Shown here one piece after another: positions 1 through 8,175 of a stretch of DNA of 64,000 bases. This stretch comes from Geobacter sp. OR-1 (GTDB taxonomy: Bacteria; Desulfobacterota; Desulfuromonadia; Geobacterales; DSM-12255), in NCBI RefSeq assembly GCF_000813145.1, contig NZ_BAZF01000012.1, positions 102,032 to 166,031 on the forward strand, read 5' to 3'. The number at the start of each line of letters is the position of its first letter. Positions within the stretch are counted from its first letter, which is position 1. The position numbers and the translations under genes are program-made. The notes beneath the pieces are model-generated. The model was not told the origin of the DNA. It did no database searches and worked only from the letters and a program-made list of their open reading frames with translations.

Positions 1-756
1 CAGAAAGAAGCACCTCCGCTGGAGTTGAGCTTTTCAGATATTGCAACCTTCGAGGATTGCGGCTTCCGCTATCGCTTAGGCAAGTTATTCGGCTTCCAGC
101 AAGAGCTGGCTATCGAGTTGGGTTACGGTAAGGCGCTGCATCATGTCTTGAGGCAGGTGGCTGAACAGGCTCGCAGTACTGGTGAGATACCGAATCCTAC
201 CGAACTGACGACCATCATTGATGAAGAATTCTATCTTCCGTTCGCCGACAATCCGACCTTTACCCGGATGCACAAGGCTTCAGGGATGCTGGTCAAGAAC
301 TACGTTAAGGACTACTCCAGTGACCTACGCCGGGTCTGGGAGATCGAGCGCCCCTTCGAGGTTCACTTGGAGGACGGTATCCTGGCCGGTCGTGCCGACA
401 TCATCCTGGATATGGAGGATGGGAAGATCGGGAAGCTGGCCATAGTGGACTACAAGACCGCCACCGATCCGGTACGTGATGAACGATACCACCTCCAGTT
501 GGCGGTCTATGCCGCTGCAGGTCGTGGTGAAGGGCTCGATGTCTCTGCCGGTTATCTCCATGAGCTCAGGGATGGAACCCGGCATGAAGTGGACATTAGT
601 GACGCCAAGACGAGTGCTGCGCTGACTACGGTAACCAAGTCAGTTAAAGGAATACGAGGCGGAACGTTCATACCTTGTTGCCTGAAAGAACAGTGCGAAC
701 GGTGTGATTATAAATTGGTATGCAAGCATAACGCTGCACCATCTGATGCGATATGA
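1..756 (+). CDS. C-terminal part of a helicase-nuclease (Cas4/AddB-like nuclease domain), cut by window edge
   Basis: The frame is open to the first base of the window, so the N-terminus lies to the left; the TTG at 25 is internal, not a start. The visible part is a PD-(D/E)XK nuclease domain of the kind that ends UvrD-like helicases and AddB/Cas4. Motifs seen are a Cys in FEDCGFRY, GYGKALHHVLR, the GRADIIL aspartate, VDYKT, and a C-terminal CX2CX5C cluster (EQCERCDYKLVCKH). One early Cys plus three late Cys is the usual pattern for a 4Fe-4S cluster that staples this domain. From family knowledge it would cut single-stranded DNA ends behind a helicase motor. It is the first visible gene of the restriction-like operon, 36 bp before the next gene. 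The helicase half is inferred from the missing left part and was not seen. Confidence 0.85.
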   Translation, partial: QKEAPPLELSFSDIATFEDCGFRYRLGKLFGFQQELAIELGYGKALHHVLRQVAEQARSTGEIPNPTELTTIIDEEFYLPFADNPTFTRMHKASGMLVKNYVKDYSSDLRRVWEIERPFEVHLEDGILAGRADIILDMEDGKIGKLAIVDYKTATDPVRDERYHLQLAVYAAAGRGEGLDVSAGYLHELRDGTRHEVDISDAKTSAALTTVTKSVKGIRGGTFIPCCLKEQCERCDYKLVCKHNAAPSDAI

Positions 757-792
757 GTAATTCGTTAACGGTAGGTTAAATGGAAGGTTTGT

Positions 793-1503
793 ATGGCATG
801 GGATTTTGAAGAACTAAAAGTGTTGGTCGAAAATAAGCACGGAGCAGGACAAAGTAATTTGCTTGATCCTCTTCTTAATTCATTGTGGCGGAAGCTTGAA
901 ATTGCCCGATATCACTCTATAGAGTCCAGGCGGCTCACCGAGCAGTATTTCGGGGATGACTCATTCGAAAATTACAATAAAGCATTTAGATATATTTTTG
1001 ACAGAATTAACGGAGATGAAGAAGCACGTAAATTCTTTCAAGATGCCTTTATTGCTGAAGCTAATATTGTAGCATATTCACAATCTATGCATTCTGCTTT
1101 CGATATTTTGGGGAAGGTAATCATAGAGTCTCTAAAAATAGATCATATGTTTCACGCCAATCAAAATATCTATTTGTTCACTGTTAAAAACAAGCTCAAA
1201 CATCATGGTATCGCTAACAACATTGTCACAGAGATAGAAACCGCTATTAATAATGACTCATACAAGTACTTAAGAGCATTTGTTAACGTAAATAAGCATC
1301 TATGCCTTCTGAGAATACCACATACAGTTGAAATGAATGCAGCATCAGAAATTCCCTTTGGTATGAAAATAGAGCCTTTTCTTTACGAAAATGAGCATTT
1401 TCAAGAAAAATGGGCACGATATTTTGTAACTGAAGAGTTTAATGAAATATCAGAAAGTATTGTAAAAATCGGTAATTCTATAAACGATCATCTGAAAATA
1501 TAA
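793..1503 (+). CDS. Unknown all-helical protein, possibly HEPN-like
   Basis: A 236-aa protein I do not recognise with certainty. It starts at ATG 793 behind GGAAGG with a 5-nt gap. The sequence is predicted mostly helical, with no signal peptide or membrane segment. The stretch AYSQSMHSAFDIL followed later by FVNVNKHLCLLR (Asn-Lys-His) resembles helical accessory proteins related to HEPN/Cthe_2314-like families, but the classical Rx4-6H motif is not clear. The gene is strikingly AT-rich compared with the GC-rich end of the preceding helicase-nuclease and the start of the methyltransferase after it, which suggests a late cargo insertion into the operon. An RNase, toxin or antitoxin-like role is possible but not shown. 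Confidence 0.6.
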   Translation: MAWDFEELKVLVENKHGAGQSNLLDPLLNSLWRKLEIARYHSIESRRLTEQYFGDDSFENYNKAFRYIFDRINGDEEARKFFQDAFIAEANIVAYSQSMHSAFDILGKVIIESLKIDHMFHANQNIYLFTVKNKLKHHGIANNIVTEIETAINNDSYKYLRAFVNVNKHLCLLRIPHTVEMNAASEIPFGMKIEPFLYENEHFQEKWARYFVTEEFNEISESIVKIGNSINDHLKI

Positions 1504-1522
1504 CAAACTAGAGGTGCTGAAA

Positions 1523-4516
1523 ATGGCGAAGAACAAGGGCACGGATAATGGAATTAACACAACTGACTATCGGCATGACGGCGAGAAGCGGAAGAATATA
1601 CCGCTAGCCAAGATCGCCGCCGAAGGCCAAATACCCAAGGTTAAGAGAGCGAAGTATCACTACAGCCCTCACCTCTCTCCGGAGTTGCGGTTTGACCCTA
1701 CCGGTAATGCTGACCGTGTTCTCAGTATCAAGGAGAAGATGAAGGATACCCTGACCAAGGAAGAGTTGTCGCTGCTGGACAGCGCTCTGAACAGCCATCA
1801 GCCCTGGCTGGAGTGGGCGGAGAAGAAGGAACAGCATGACCGGAAGTTCTTCGAGGTTGATCCGATAGCTCTCCACATCCACGAGCGTGTATCAGCGCAG
1901 GCAATGATGAAGATTGCCGCCCGCCAAGATGTCCAACGTGACCTGTTCGCGGATCCCCAGCAGGAGTACCAGGAGGCGGTTAAGTTCTACAAGCATGACG
2001 TCGACTGGGCAAATAGGATGATTCTCGGTGATTCACTTCAAGTTATGACTTCTCTTGCTCGTCGGGAAGATTTGGCGGGAAAGGTTCAGATGATCTTCAT
2101 GGACCCTCCTTATGGGATAAGATTTGGTTCTAACTTTCAACCTGAGATAGGTAAAAAAGATGTAAAGGATAAGGAATCAGACCTCACTAGAGAGCCTGAA
2201 ATGGTCAGAGCTTATCGTGATACATGGACACTGGGAACTCACTCGTATTTGTCATACCTACGGGAGAGAATGTCATTGGCTAAAGAACTATTGACTGAAA
2301 GTGGGAGTATTTTTGTTCAAATTTCAGACGAAAACCTTCATCGAGTTCGCATGTTAATGGATGAAGTTTTCGGCGTAGAGAATTTTTGCGCCATAATTCC
2401 ATTTCGAAAACGACTTATGCCTTTAGGTGCAACACTCCTTGAAGGGATGTGTGATTTTCTAATTTGGTTCTCGGTTTCGAAAGAAAAAGTGAAATTTCGA
2501 CATCTTTATCGACAATCTCAACCCTCGGCTGAATCTCGTTGGACCAATGTCGAAGAAATTGACGGATCAAGGCGAAAACTCACTAAAGAAGAAAGAGATG
2601 ATCTTTCATGTTTACCAGATGGCGCTAGAGTTTATAGACTTGTCTCGCAAAGAAAACCTGAATATTTCCCATCCAATGATTATGAGTTCACCTTCCAGGG
2701 GAAACCATTTCGTCCCCCTCGTGGTGGATGTTGGATGGCGAGTAAAGATATAATGGAGGTTCTTGCTAAAGCAGATCGTTTAGAAGCAGAAGGAGATAAC
2801 CTTAGTTATATCCTTTATCACAAGGATTTTCCCTACTCAAAAATTACTAACTTTTGGGTAGATACTGCTCCTGTTCAAAATAAACGTTATGTAGTGCAAA
2901 CTGCAGAGCAAGTAATTACTCGTTGTCTTCTGATGACGACCGATCCTGGTGATCTTGTACTTGATCCTACATGTGGTAGTGGTTCCACAGCTTTCGTCAG
3001 CGAGCAATGGGGGCGACGTTGGATAACCATTGACACCAGTCGTGTAGCAATTTCTCTTGCAAGACAGAGACTATTAACAGCATCTCTACCCTTCTATAGA
3101 ATAAAAAATAGTTCCCAGCATGATTCAGCTAATCCAGCATTTGGATTCGAATGTAACAAAATCCCGCATTTAACCCGAAATAGTATTGCGCAAAATTCTT
3201 CATTGATCCCTATATTTTCAAAACACGAAGAGATAATGGCTAACCAATTAGCTAATTTGAATAACATTTTCAAAGTTGAAGTATCTCAGTCGTTACGTGA
3301 AAAGTTAGTGGTAAAATTTGCTGAATTGGAAAAAAGAATAGGTAAGAAAAATATAACTGATTCAGATCAAAGGCGATTATTGCTACCTAAAGATGGTTGG
3401 AACGAATGGAATGTTCCTTTTAAATCTGATGAAGACTGGCCAAGTAGGTTGTCTGATGCTTTATCTGAATATCGCTCAGCGTGGCAAAATAAAATGAAAG
3501 AAGTTGGTGATTGCATAGCAAAAAATGCTGAGAAAAGTGAGTTTGTAGATCAGCCTGAAATTGTACGAAATGTTGTCCGGGTTACTGGACCTTTCACGGT
3601 TGAGGGTGTAAAGCCTGAAGAGTTGTCATTGGATGAAGATGGTCTATTTGATCCAACTCCTAATGAGTTTGAGGGTGATGATGTTGAAGTGCCTATTCAA
3701 GTTGAAGGTCAGAATATAATATCCTACCTTACTCAAATGGTAAGCCTGATTCGAATGGACGGAGTTACCTTTCCCAACAATAAGCACATGAAGTTTTCAA
3801 GAATCGAACCACTGTTCGAGCAGGGATCAGGTTCTACTCTCCATGCGGAAGGTGCCTGGGATGGCACAGATGATGGCGAACCGAACAGCGTAGCCATTGC
3901 CTTTGGCCCACAGTATGGCCCCGTCACTGCTACACAGGTGGAAGAATTAGTGCGGGCCAGCCGCCGGTATGACGAACTGGTCATCGCAGGATTCAGCTTC
4001 GATGCTGCCGCTGCAGCCGCCATTCAAGAATCTCAGCATCCGAAGTTGAAGATTCACATGGCCCACATCCGACCTGACGCCGGCCCTGGTATGGCAGGGT
4101 TGCTGAAGGACACACCCAATAGCCAGCTCTTCACAATCTTCGGTCAGCCTGAGATTGAGGTGAACCCCACTACTGACGGCGAATTCAAGGTCAAGCTGCT
4201 CGGGGTAGATATCTATGACCCGCTCAAGGGGGAAGTGAAGTCGTCCGGCGCTGATAAGGTTGCAGCTTGGTTCCTGGACAGCGACTTCGACGGGCGCTGC
4301 TTCTGCATTACGCAGGCGTTCTTCCCCAACCAGGATGCCTGGGATAAGATCGCCAAGAGTCTTGGGTCATCGGCAGATACCGCCGCCTTCACCGCATTCA
4401 AGGGTACTGTTTCTCTTCCTTTCCCAGCCGGTAAGCACAAGCGAATTGCTGTGAAGGTAATTGATCCGCGTGGTAATGAAGTCATGGCCATCGCTCAGCT
4501 CGGCGACGAGCGATAG
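1523..4516 (+). CDS. Beta-class adenine/cytosine-N4 DNA methyltransferase, type III Mod-like
   Basis: A site-specific DNA methyltransferase of about 997 aa. I chose ATG 1523 over the upstream GTG at 1514 because AGAGG lies 8 nt before it. The catalytic motif IV DPPYG is at about residues 194-198 and the AdoMet-binding motif DPTCGSGST at about 481-489; motif IV before motif I is the beta-class order seen in type III Mod subunits. The segment between them is the likely target-recognition domain. A long C-terminal part (about 740-997) has no motif I can name. It sits 9 bp before the Res-like helicase, so the two probably form the modification/cleavage core of the operon. Base composition is mosaic: GC-rich ends around an AT-richer catalytic/recognition core at roughly 2.05-3.75 kb, which points to recombination swapping the specificity region. 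Confidence 0.92.
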   Translation: MAKNKGTDNGINTTDYRHDGEKRKNIPLAKIAAEGQIPKVKRAKYHYSPHLSPELRFDPTGNADRVLSIKEKMKDTLTKEELSLLDSALNSHQPWLEWAEKKEQHDRKFFEVDPIALHIHERVSAQAMMKIAARQDVQRDLFADPQQEYQEAVKFYKHDVDWANRMILGDSLQVMTSLARREDLAGKVQMIFMDPPYGIRFGSNFQPEIGKKDVKDKESDLTREPEMVRAYRDTWTLGTHSYLSYLRERMSLAKELLTESGSIFVQISDENLHRVRMLMDEVFGVENFCAIIPFRKRLMPLGATLLEGMCDFLIWFSVSKEKVKFRHLYRQSQPSAESRWTNVEEIDGSRRKLTKEERDDLSCLPDGARVYRLVSQRKPEYFPSNDYEFTFQGKPFRPPRGGCWMASKDIMEVLAKADRLEAEGDNLSYILYHKDFPYSKITNFWVDTAPVQNKRYVVQTAEQVITRCLLMTTDPGDLVLDPTCGSGSTAFVSEQWGRRWITIDTSRVAISLARQRLLTASLPFYRIKNSSQHDSANPAFGFECNKIPHLTRNSIAQNSSLIPIFSKHEEIMANQLANLNNIFKVEVSQSLREKLVVKFAELEKRIGKKNITDSDQRRLLLPKDGWNEWNVPFKSDEDWPSRLSDALSEYRSAWQNKMKEVGDCIAKNAEKSEFVDQPEIVRNVVRVTGPFTVEGVKPEELSLDEDGLFDPTPNEFEGDDVEVPIQVEGQNIISYLTQMVSLIRMDGVTFPNNKHMKFSRIEPLFEQGSGSTLHAEGAWDGTDDGEPNSVAIAFGPQYGPVTATQVEELVRASRRYDELVIAGFSFDAAAAAAIQESQHPKLKIHMAHIRPDAGPGMAGLLKDTPNSQLFTIFGQPEIEVNPTTDGEFKVKLLGVDIYDPLKGEVKSSGADKVAAWFLDSDFDGRCFCITQAFFPNQDAWDKIAKSLGSSADTAAFTAFKGTVSLPFPAGKHKRIAVKVIDPRGNEVMAIAQLGDER

Positions 4517-4525
4517 GGGGCGATC

Positions 4526-7500
4526 ATGGCAAAGGCGAAAACAACAACGGAAGTCACTCCTGATGGCTGGGCACCAACCCAAGCTGTTGATGATCCCATC
4601 CTGAATAGCCCCTATGAGGAGCCGAAGCAGTACTGGCGCTATGCTGACGGAGTACCGCATAAGGTGCCAGGGCGCAGGCCGGCACGGTACCACTTCAAGG
4701 ACAAGCAGACCGGCGCTGCACAACAGGACCTTTTCAAGATCGAGACAGAAGACGACTTGCCACTGATCAACGCACTCCGTAAGGACGTCAAGCGATGGCG
4801 TGATTCTGGTTATCGTGGTGCATCTGCTGTTACCAAGGAATTGCTGACCTGGTGGATACGGGAAGATCGACCGCGACGGCTCTTCTTCTGCCAGCGGGAA
4901 GCGGTGGAAACGGTCATCTACCTCCTGGAGCTTGGCATTCCAGGGAGATTACGGGCATCCGGATTTCAAAATTTTGAGGTGGATGCTGATAACATCTCGC
5001 TCTTGTTGAAGGGTGAAAAACCTAACTTCGATAACCTCGGCGAAGACTTCTTCCCGCGCCTCGTTGATCCCGCGTCTGATGCTGGACTCCTGGCGCTCCG
5101 TCGGCTCGGCTGCAAGATGGCCACCGGCAGTGGCAAGACTATCGTCATGGCCATGCTGATCTCCTGGGCTTTCTGCAATCGCGGTCGCAACCCTTCCTCG
5201 ACCAGCTTCCCCAATGCCGTGCTGATCTGTGCCCCGAACCTGACAGTCAGGAAACGGTTATCTGTGCTGCGCCCAGATGATCCTGACAATTACTATGACA
5301 CGTTCGACTTGATTCCGCCCAAGTACCGGGAGTTCATGAACGCAGGTAAGGTGCTGGTGACCAACTGGCACATCTTCGCCCCGAAGGGTGAGCATACCGA
5401 AGGCGGTAAGAGCTATGCCGTGGTCAATAAGGGCGAGGAAACGCATGACGCCTTCACCCGTAACCGGCTCGGTGAACTGGCGCAGAGGCTCCCGATACTG
5501 GTTCTGAATGATGAGGGGCATCACTGTTGGCGGGGTAAGAATCTATCCGAGACAGATGAAAAAAAGGCATTGAAGGATCGCAGTAAGGAAGAGCAGGACT
5601 TCTTGAAAGAAGAAGCCGAAGAGGCCCGCATCTGGCTGGCCGGTCTGGATCGAATCAATAATAGCGGGCTGATCGGTAAGGATGAGAGCGGGACCATTCT
5701 GCCCGGTATATCGGCGTGCGTTGACCTCTCGGCCACTCCCTTCTACCTGGCCAACAGCGGCTATCCAGAAGGGAGTCCGTTCCCCTGGCTGGTGAGTGAC
5801 TTCGGTCTGGTGGATGCCATCGAGAGCGGTATCACCAAGGTGCCGCGTCTGCCGGTCAAGGATGACCAGGGGAACAAGGACGAGGCGGGCCGGCCTGATC
5901 CGGTCTACTTCCGGCTGTGGGATAGCATCAAGAAGCAGCTGAAACCGGAAGACTATATCAGCAAGACCAAGGTAAAACCCGAGGCTCTGTTCAAGTACGC
6001 CGAGGGGGCGTTGACCACTCTCCTGGCCCAGTGGAAGGTACAGTTCGACAAGTGTAAAGAGGACGCGGGCGGTAAATCCTTTATCCCGCCGGTCATCATA
6101 GTGGTCTGCGATAATACTGAAGTTGCGTCCATATTCTTCCGCGAGATCAGCGGGGAGTATGAAGAAGAAACTGTCAATGAAGAAGGCAAGACCGTTGTTG
6201 TAAAGAAATATACCGGTGGTCTGCTGCATGAGTTGGAGAACAGCGCCGCCTTCCAGCCGACTATACGTATTGACTCCAAGCTGCTCGCCAAGATTGAAGC
6301 CGAGGGAGATGAAACCAAGGACGAGGCGGCTCTGCGGCTGCGCGAGTTGATCGACACGGTCGGCAAGCGTGGCGGTATCGGCGAGCAGGTACGGTGTGTG
6401 GTGTCGGTGTCCATGTTGACGGAAGGCTGGGACGCCAACAACGTCACCCATATCCTGGGGGTTCGCGCTTTCGGCAGTCAGCTCCTCTGCGAGCAGGTTG
6501 TAGGTCGTGGCCTGCGCCGGGTCAGTTATGACATCAACCCCGAGACCGGGATGCTGAACGCCGAGTACGCCGACGTGTACGGAATCCCATTCTCCCTGAT
6601 CCCGTTCAAGGGGAAACCCAAGGAAGATAAAGAAAAGCCTGATCCCGTGTACCACAGTATTTATGCCGTACCTGAACGGGATGCATACGAGATCAGAATG
6701 CCTAACGTGGAGAGCTATGTCTATGCCCTGCGGGAGGGCGGTATAACCTGTGATGTGGATAAGCTGGAAGCTCTGATCGTGGACAAGGAGCCGAATACCG
6801 TCTATCTGGCACCGACACGCGGTTACCAGGATGAAGCGACCGGCATCAAGGATACCGGCGAATTCATCCCCCAGACGCGGGAAGAATACTACAAGACTGT
6901 GCGCCCCCAGCAGGTGATATTCCGATTAGCCCAGATTATCCTGGATGACCTGGCCCAAGGTGCTGAAGGCGGTGACCGCGGGAAACTCAAGTTCTTGGCC
7001 CGGCATCAACTCTTCCCGGAATTACTCAAGATCGTCAGGGAGTATGTCCGTAAGAAGGTTACATTTAAAGAGGGCGTAGATGAACGCGAGCTTGCACTGA
7101 AACGCTACGCCCAACTATTACGCGAACGCGTCAGGGACGGCATTCTCCCGCTGGTGGCAAAGGACGATCAGAAACTCTTGCCGGTACTGAACTCCTTTGA
7201 GCCGTACACATCGACCGGGAACGTCAATTACCAGACCTGCCGGCCCGTCATGGAGCTGGAAAAGAGTCACCTGAATCGTGCCATGTTGCAGAGTAGCTAC
7301 GAGAGCCAGGCGATCGAGATCATGGAAGATCTGGATGCGGTGGATTACTTCACTCCCAACGACCGTCAGATCGGCCTGATTATCCCTTATGAATATGAAG
7401 GGCACCGGCATAATTACGAGCCGGACTTCGTGGTGAAGCTGAAGAATGGGAAGCTGGTGCTGTTGGAGATAAAGGGGATGGGTGGCAAGATCTATAACCA

Positions 7501-8152
7501 AGATCTGGTGCCGGCCAAGAATGCCGCCGCCAGGAAGTGGGTTGCCGCTGTTAATAATAATGCGCGGTATGGAGAGTGGGTATTCGAGATATGTGAGGAG
7601 CTAAGCGGATTGAGGCAGATGCTGGAACTACATGCCGGCATAGCAGATGAGAACCGCCCCTTCCGTATCTTGGTGCCAACGGACGGTGAGCACTGGAAAA
7701 CCTGTATTCCACTCATTGCCTTACAGACTGTAGTCAGGAAATCCCAGGAGAAGCAGAAGACACTGGATGGATTCGGCTCGTGGTCATCGTCCTGGGTAAC
7801 CTGGGATGGTCACCCCCCCTTTCAGGACGGTATGTTCGTGGCACAGGTTCGGGGCGATGCGATGGAGCCGGATATCGAAGCTGGTGCTTACGGGGTATTC
7901 AGCAAGATCGACGGACAGGATCGCCAAGGGAAGGTTGTGCTCGCCGTTCACGGTGGGATTGATGATCCGTTTGCTGGCCGCTCTTACACCGTAAGGGAAT
8001 ATCACAGCGAACGCTGCGGATCGGACGGAACTGACTGGCAGCATGTGCGGGTCACGTTGAAGCCGACGAATCCAGCTGCTGCTGAATTCGTGCTGGACGT
8101 AAAGGACGAAAACGAAGTGCGGGTGTTGGCAGAGCTGGTCGGGATTTTGTAA
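4526..8152 (+). CDS. Type III Res-like DEAD/DEAH helicase-nuclease with degenerate S24/LexA-like C-terminal domain
   Basis: A 1208-aa superfamily 2 helicase of the type III restriction Res kind. Walker A ATGSGKT is at about 198-204, a DEGHH Walker B near 328, SATPF near 402, and the helicase C-domain signature with GWDANNV and GRGLRR near 633-660. A nuclease-like EPDFVVKL ... LLEIKG stretch follows at about 966-984. The last 115 residues look like the S24/LexA/UmuD fold: VRGDAMEPDI, GVFSK and GKVVLAV match the family pattern GDSMEP...G..V...., but the catalytic Ser is Ala1112 and the Lys position reads Arg (YTVREY), so it should not be an active autoprotease. The gene is 9 bp after the methyltransferase and 23 bp before the next helicase. 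It presumably translocates on and cuts DNA lacking the host mark. Confidence 0.9.
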   Translation: MAKAKTTTEVTPDGWAPTQAVDDPILNSPYEEPKQYWRYADGVPHKVPGRRPARYHFKDKQTGAAQQDLFKIETEDDLPLINALRKDVKRWRDSGYRGASAVTKELLTWWIREDRPRRLFFCQREAVETVIYLLELGIPGRLRASGFQNFEVDADNISLLLKGEKPNFDNLGEDFFPRLVDPASDAGLLALRRLGCKMATGSGKTIVMAMLISWAFCNRGRNPSSTSFPNAVLICAPNLTVRKRLSVLRPDDPDNYYDTFDLIPPKYREFMNAGKVLVTNWHIFAPKGEHTEGGKSYAVVNKGEETHDAFTRNRLGELAQRLPILVLNDEGHHCWRGKNLSETDEKKALKDRSKEEQDFLKEEAEEARIWLAGLDRINNSGLIGKDESGTILPGISACVDLSATPFYLANSGYPEGSPFPWLVSDFGLVDAIESGITKVPRLPVKDDQGNKDEAGRPDPVYFRLWDSIKKQLKPEDYISKTKVKPEALFKYAEGALTTLLAQWKVQFDKCKEDAGGKSFIPPVIIVVCDNTEVASIFFREISGEYEEETVNEEGKTVVVKKYTGGLLHELENSAAFQPTIRIDSKLLAKIEAEGDETKDEAALRLRELIDTVGKRGGIGEQVRCVVSVSMLTEGWDANNVTHILGVRAFGSQLLCEQVVGRGLRRVSYDINPETGMLNAEYADVYGIPFSLIPFKGKPKEDKEKPDPVYHSIYAVPERDAYEIRMPNVESYVYALREGGITCDVDKLEALIVDKEPNTVYLAPTRGYQDEATGIKDTGEFIPQTREEYYKTVRPQQVIFRLAQIILDDLAQGAEGGDRGKLKFLARHQLFPELLKIVREYVRKKVTFKEGVDERELALKRYAQLLRERVRDGILPLVAKDDQKLLPVLNSFEPYTSTGNVNYQTCRPVMELEKSHLNRAMLQSSYESQAIEIMEDLDAVDYFTPNDRQIGLIIPYEYEGHRHNYEPDFVVKLKNGKLVLLEIKGMGGKIYNQDLVPAKNAAARKWVAAVNNNARYGEWVFEICEELSGLRQMLELHAGIADENRPFRILVPTDGEHWKTCIPLIALQTVVRKSQEKQKTLDGFGSWSSSWVTWDGHPPFQDGMFVAQVRGDAMEPDIEAGAYGVFSKIDGQDRQGKVVLAVHGGIDDPFAGRSYTVREYHSERCGSDGTDWQHVRVTLKPTNPAAAEFVLDVKDENEVRVLAELVGIL

Positions 8153-8175
8153 CGCTATCCCCAGGAGAGTAAGCT

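Noticed and set aside
5543..6655. Long minus-strand open frame (370 codons) opposite the Res-like gene
   Set aside because: It lies wholly inside a well-supported plus-strand gene with clear helicase motifs; its translation has no recognisable domain and is explained by codon bias of the real gene.
7800..8152. A separate active LexA/UmuD-type peptidase gene
   Set aside because: The segment is in frame with the helicase, has no start signal of its own and lacks the catalytic Ser and Lys.
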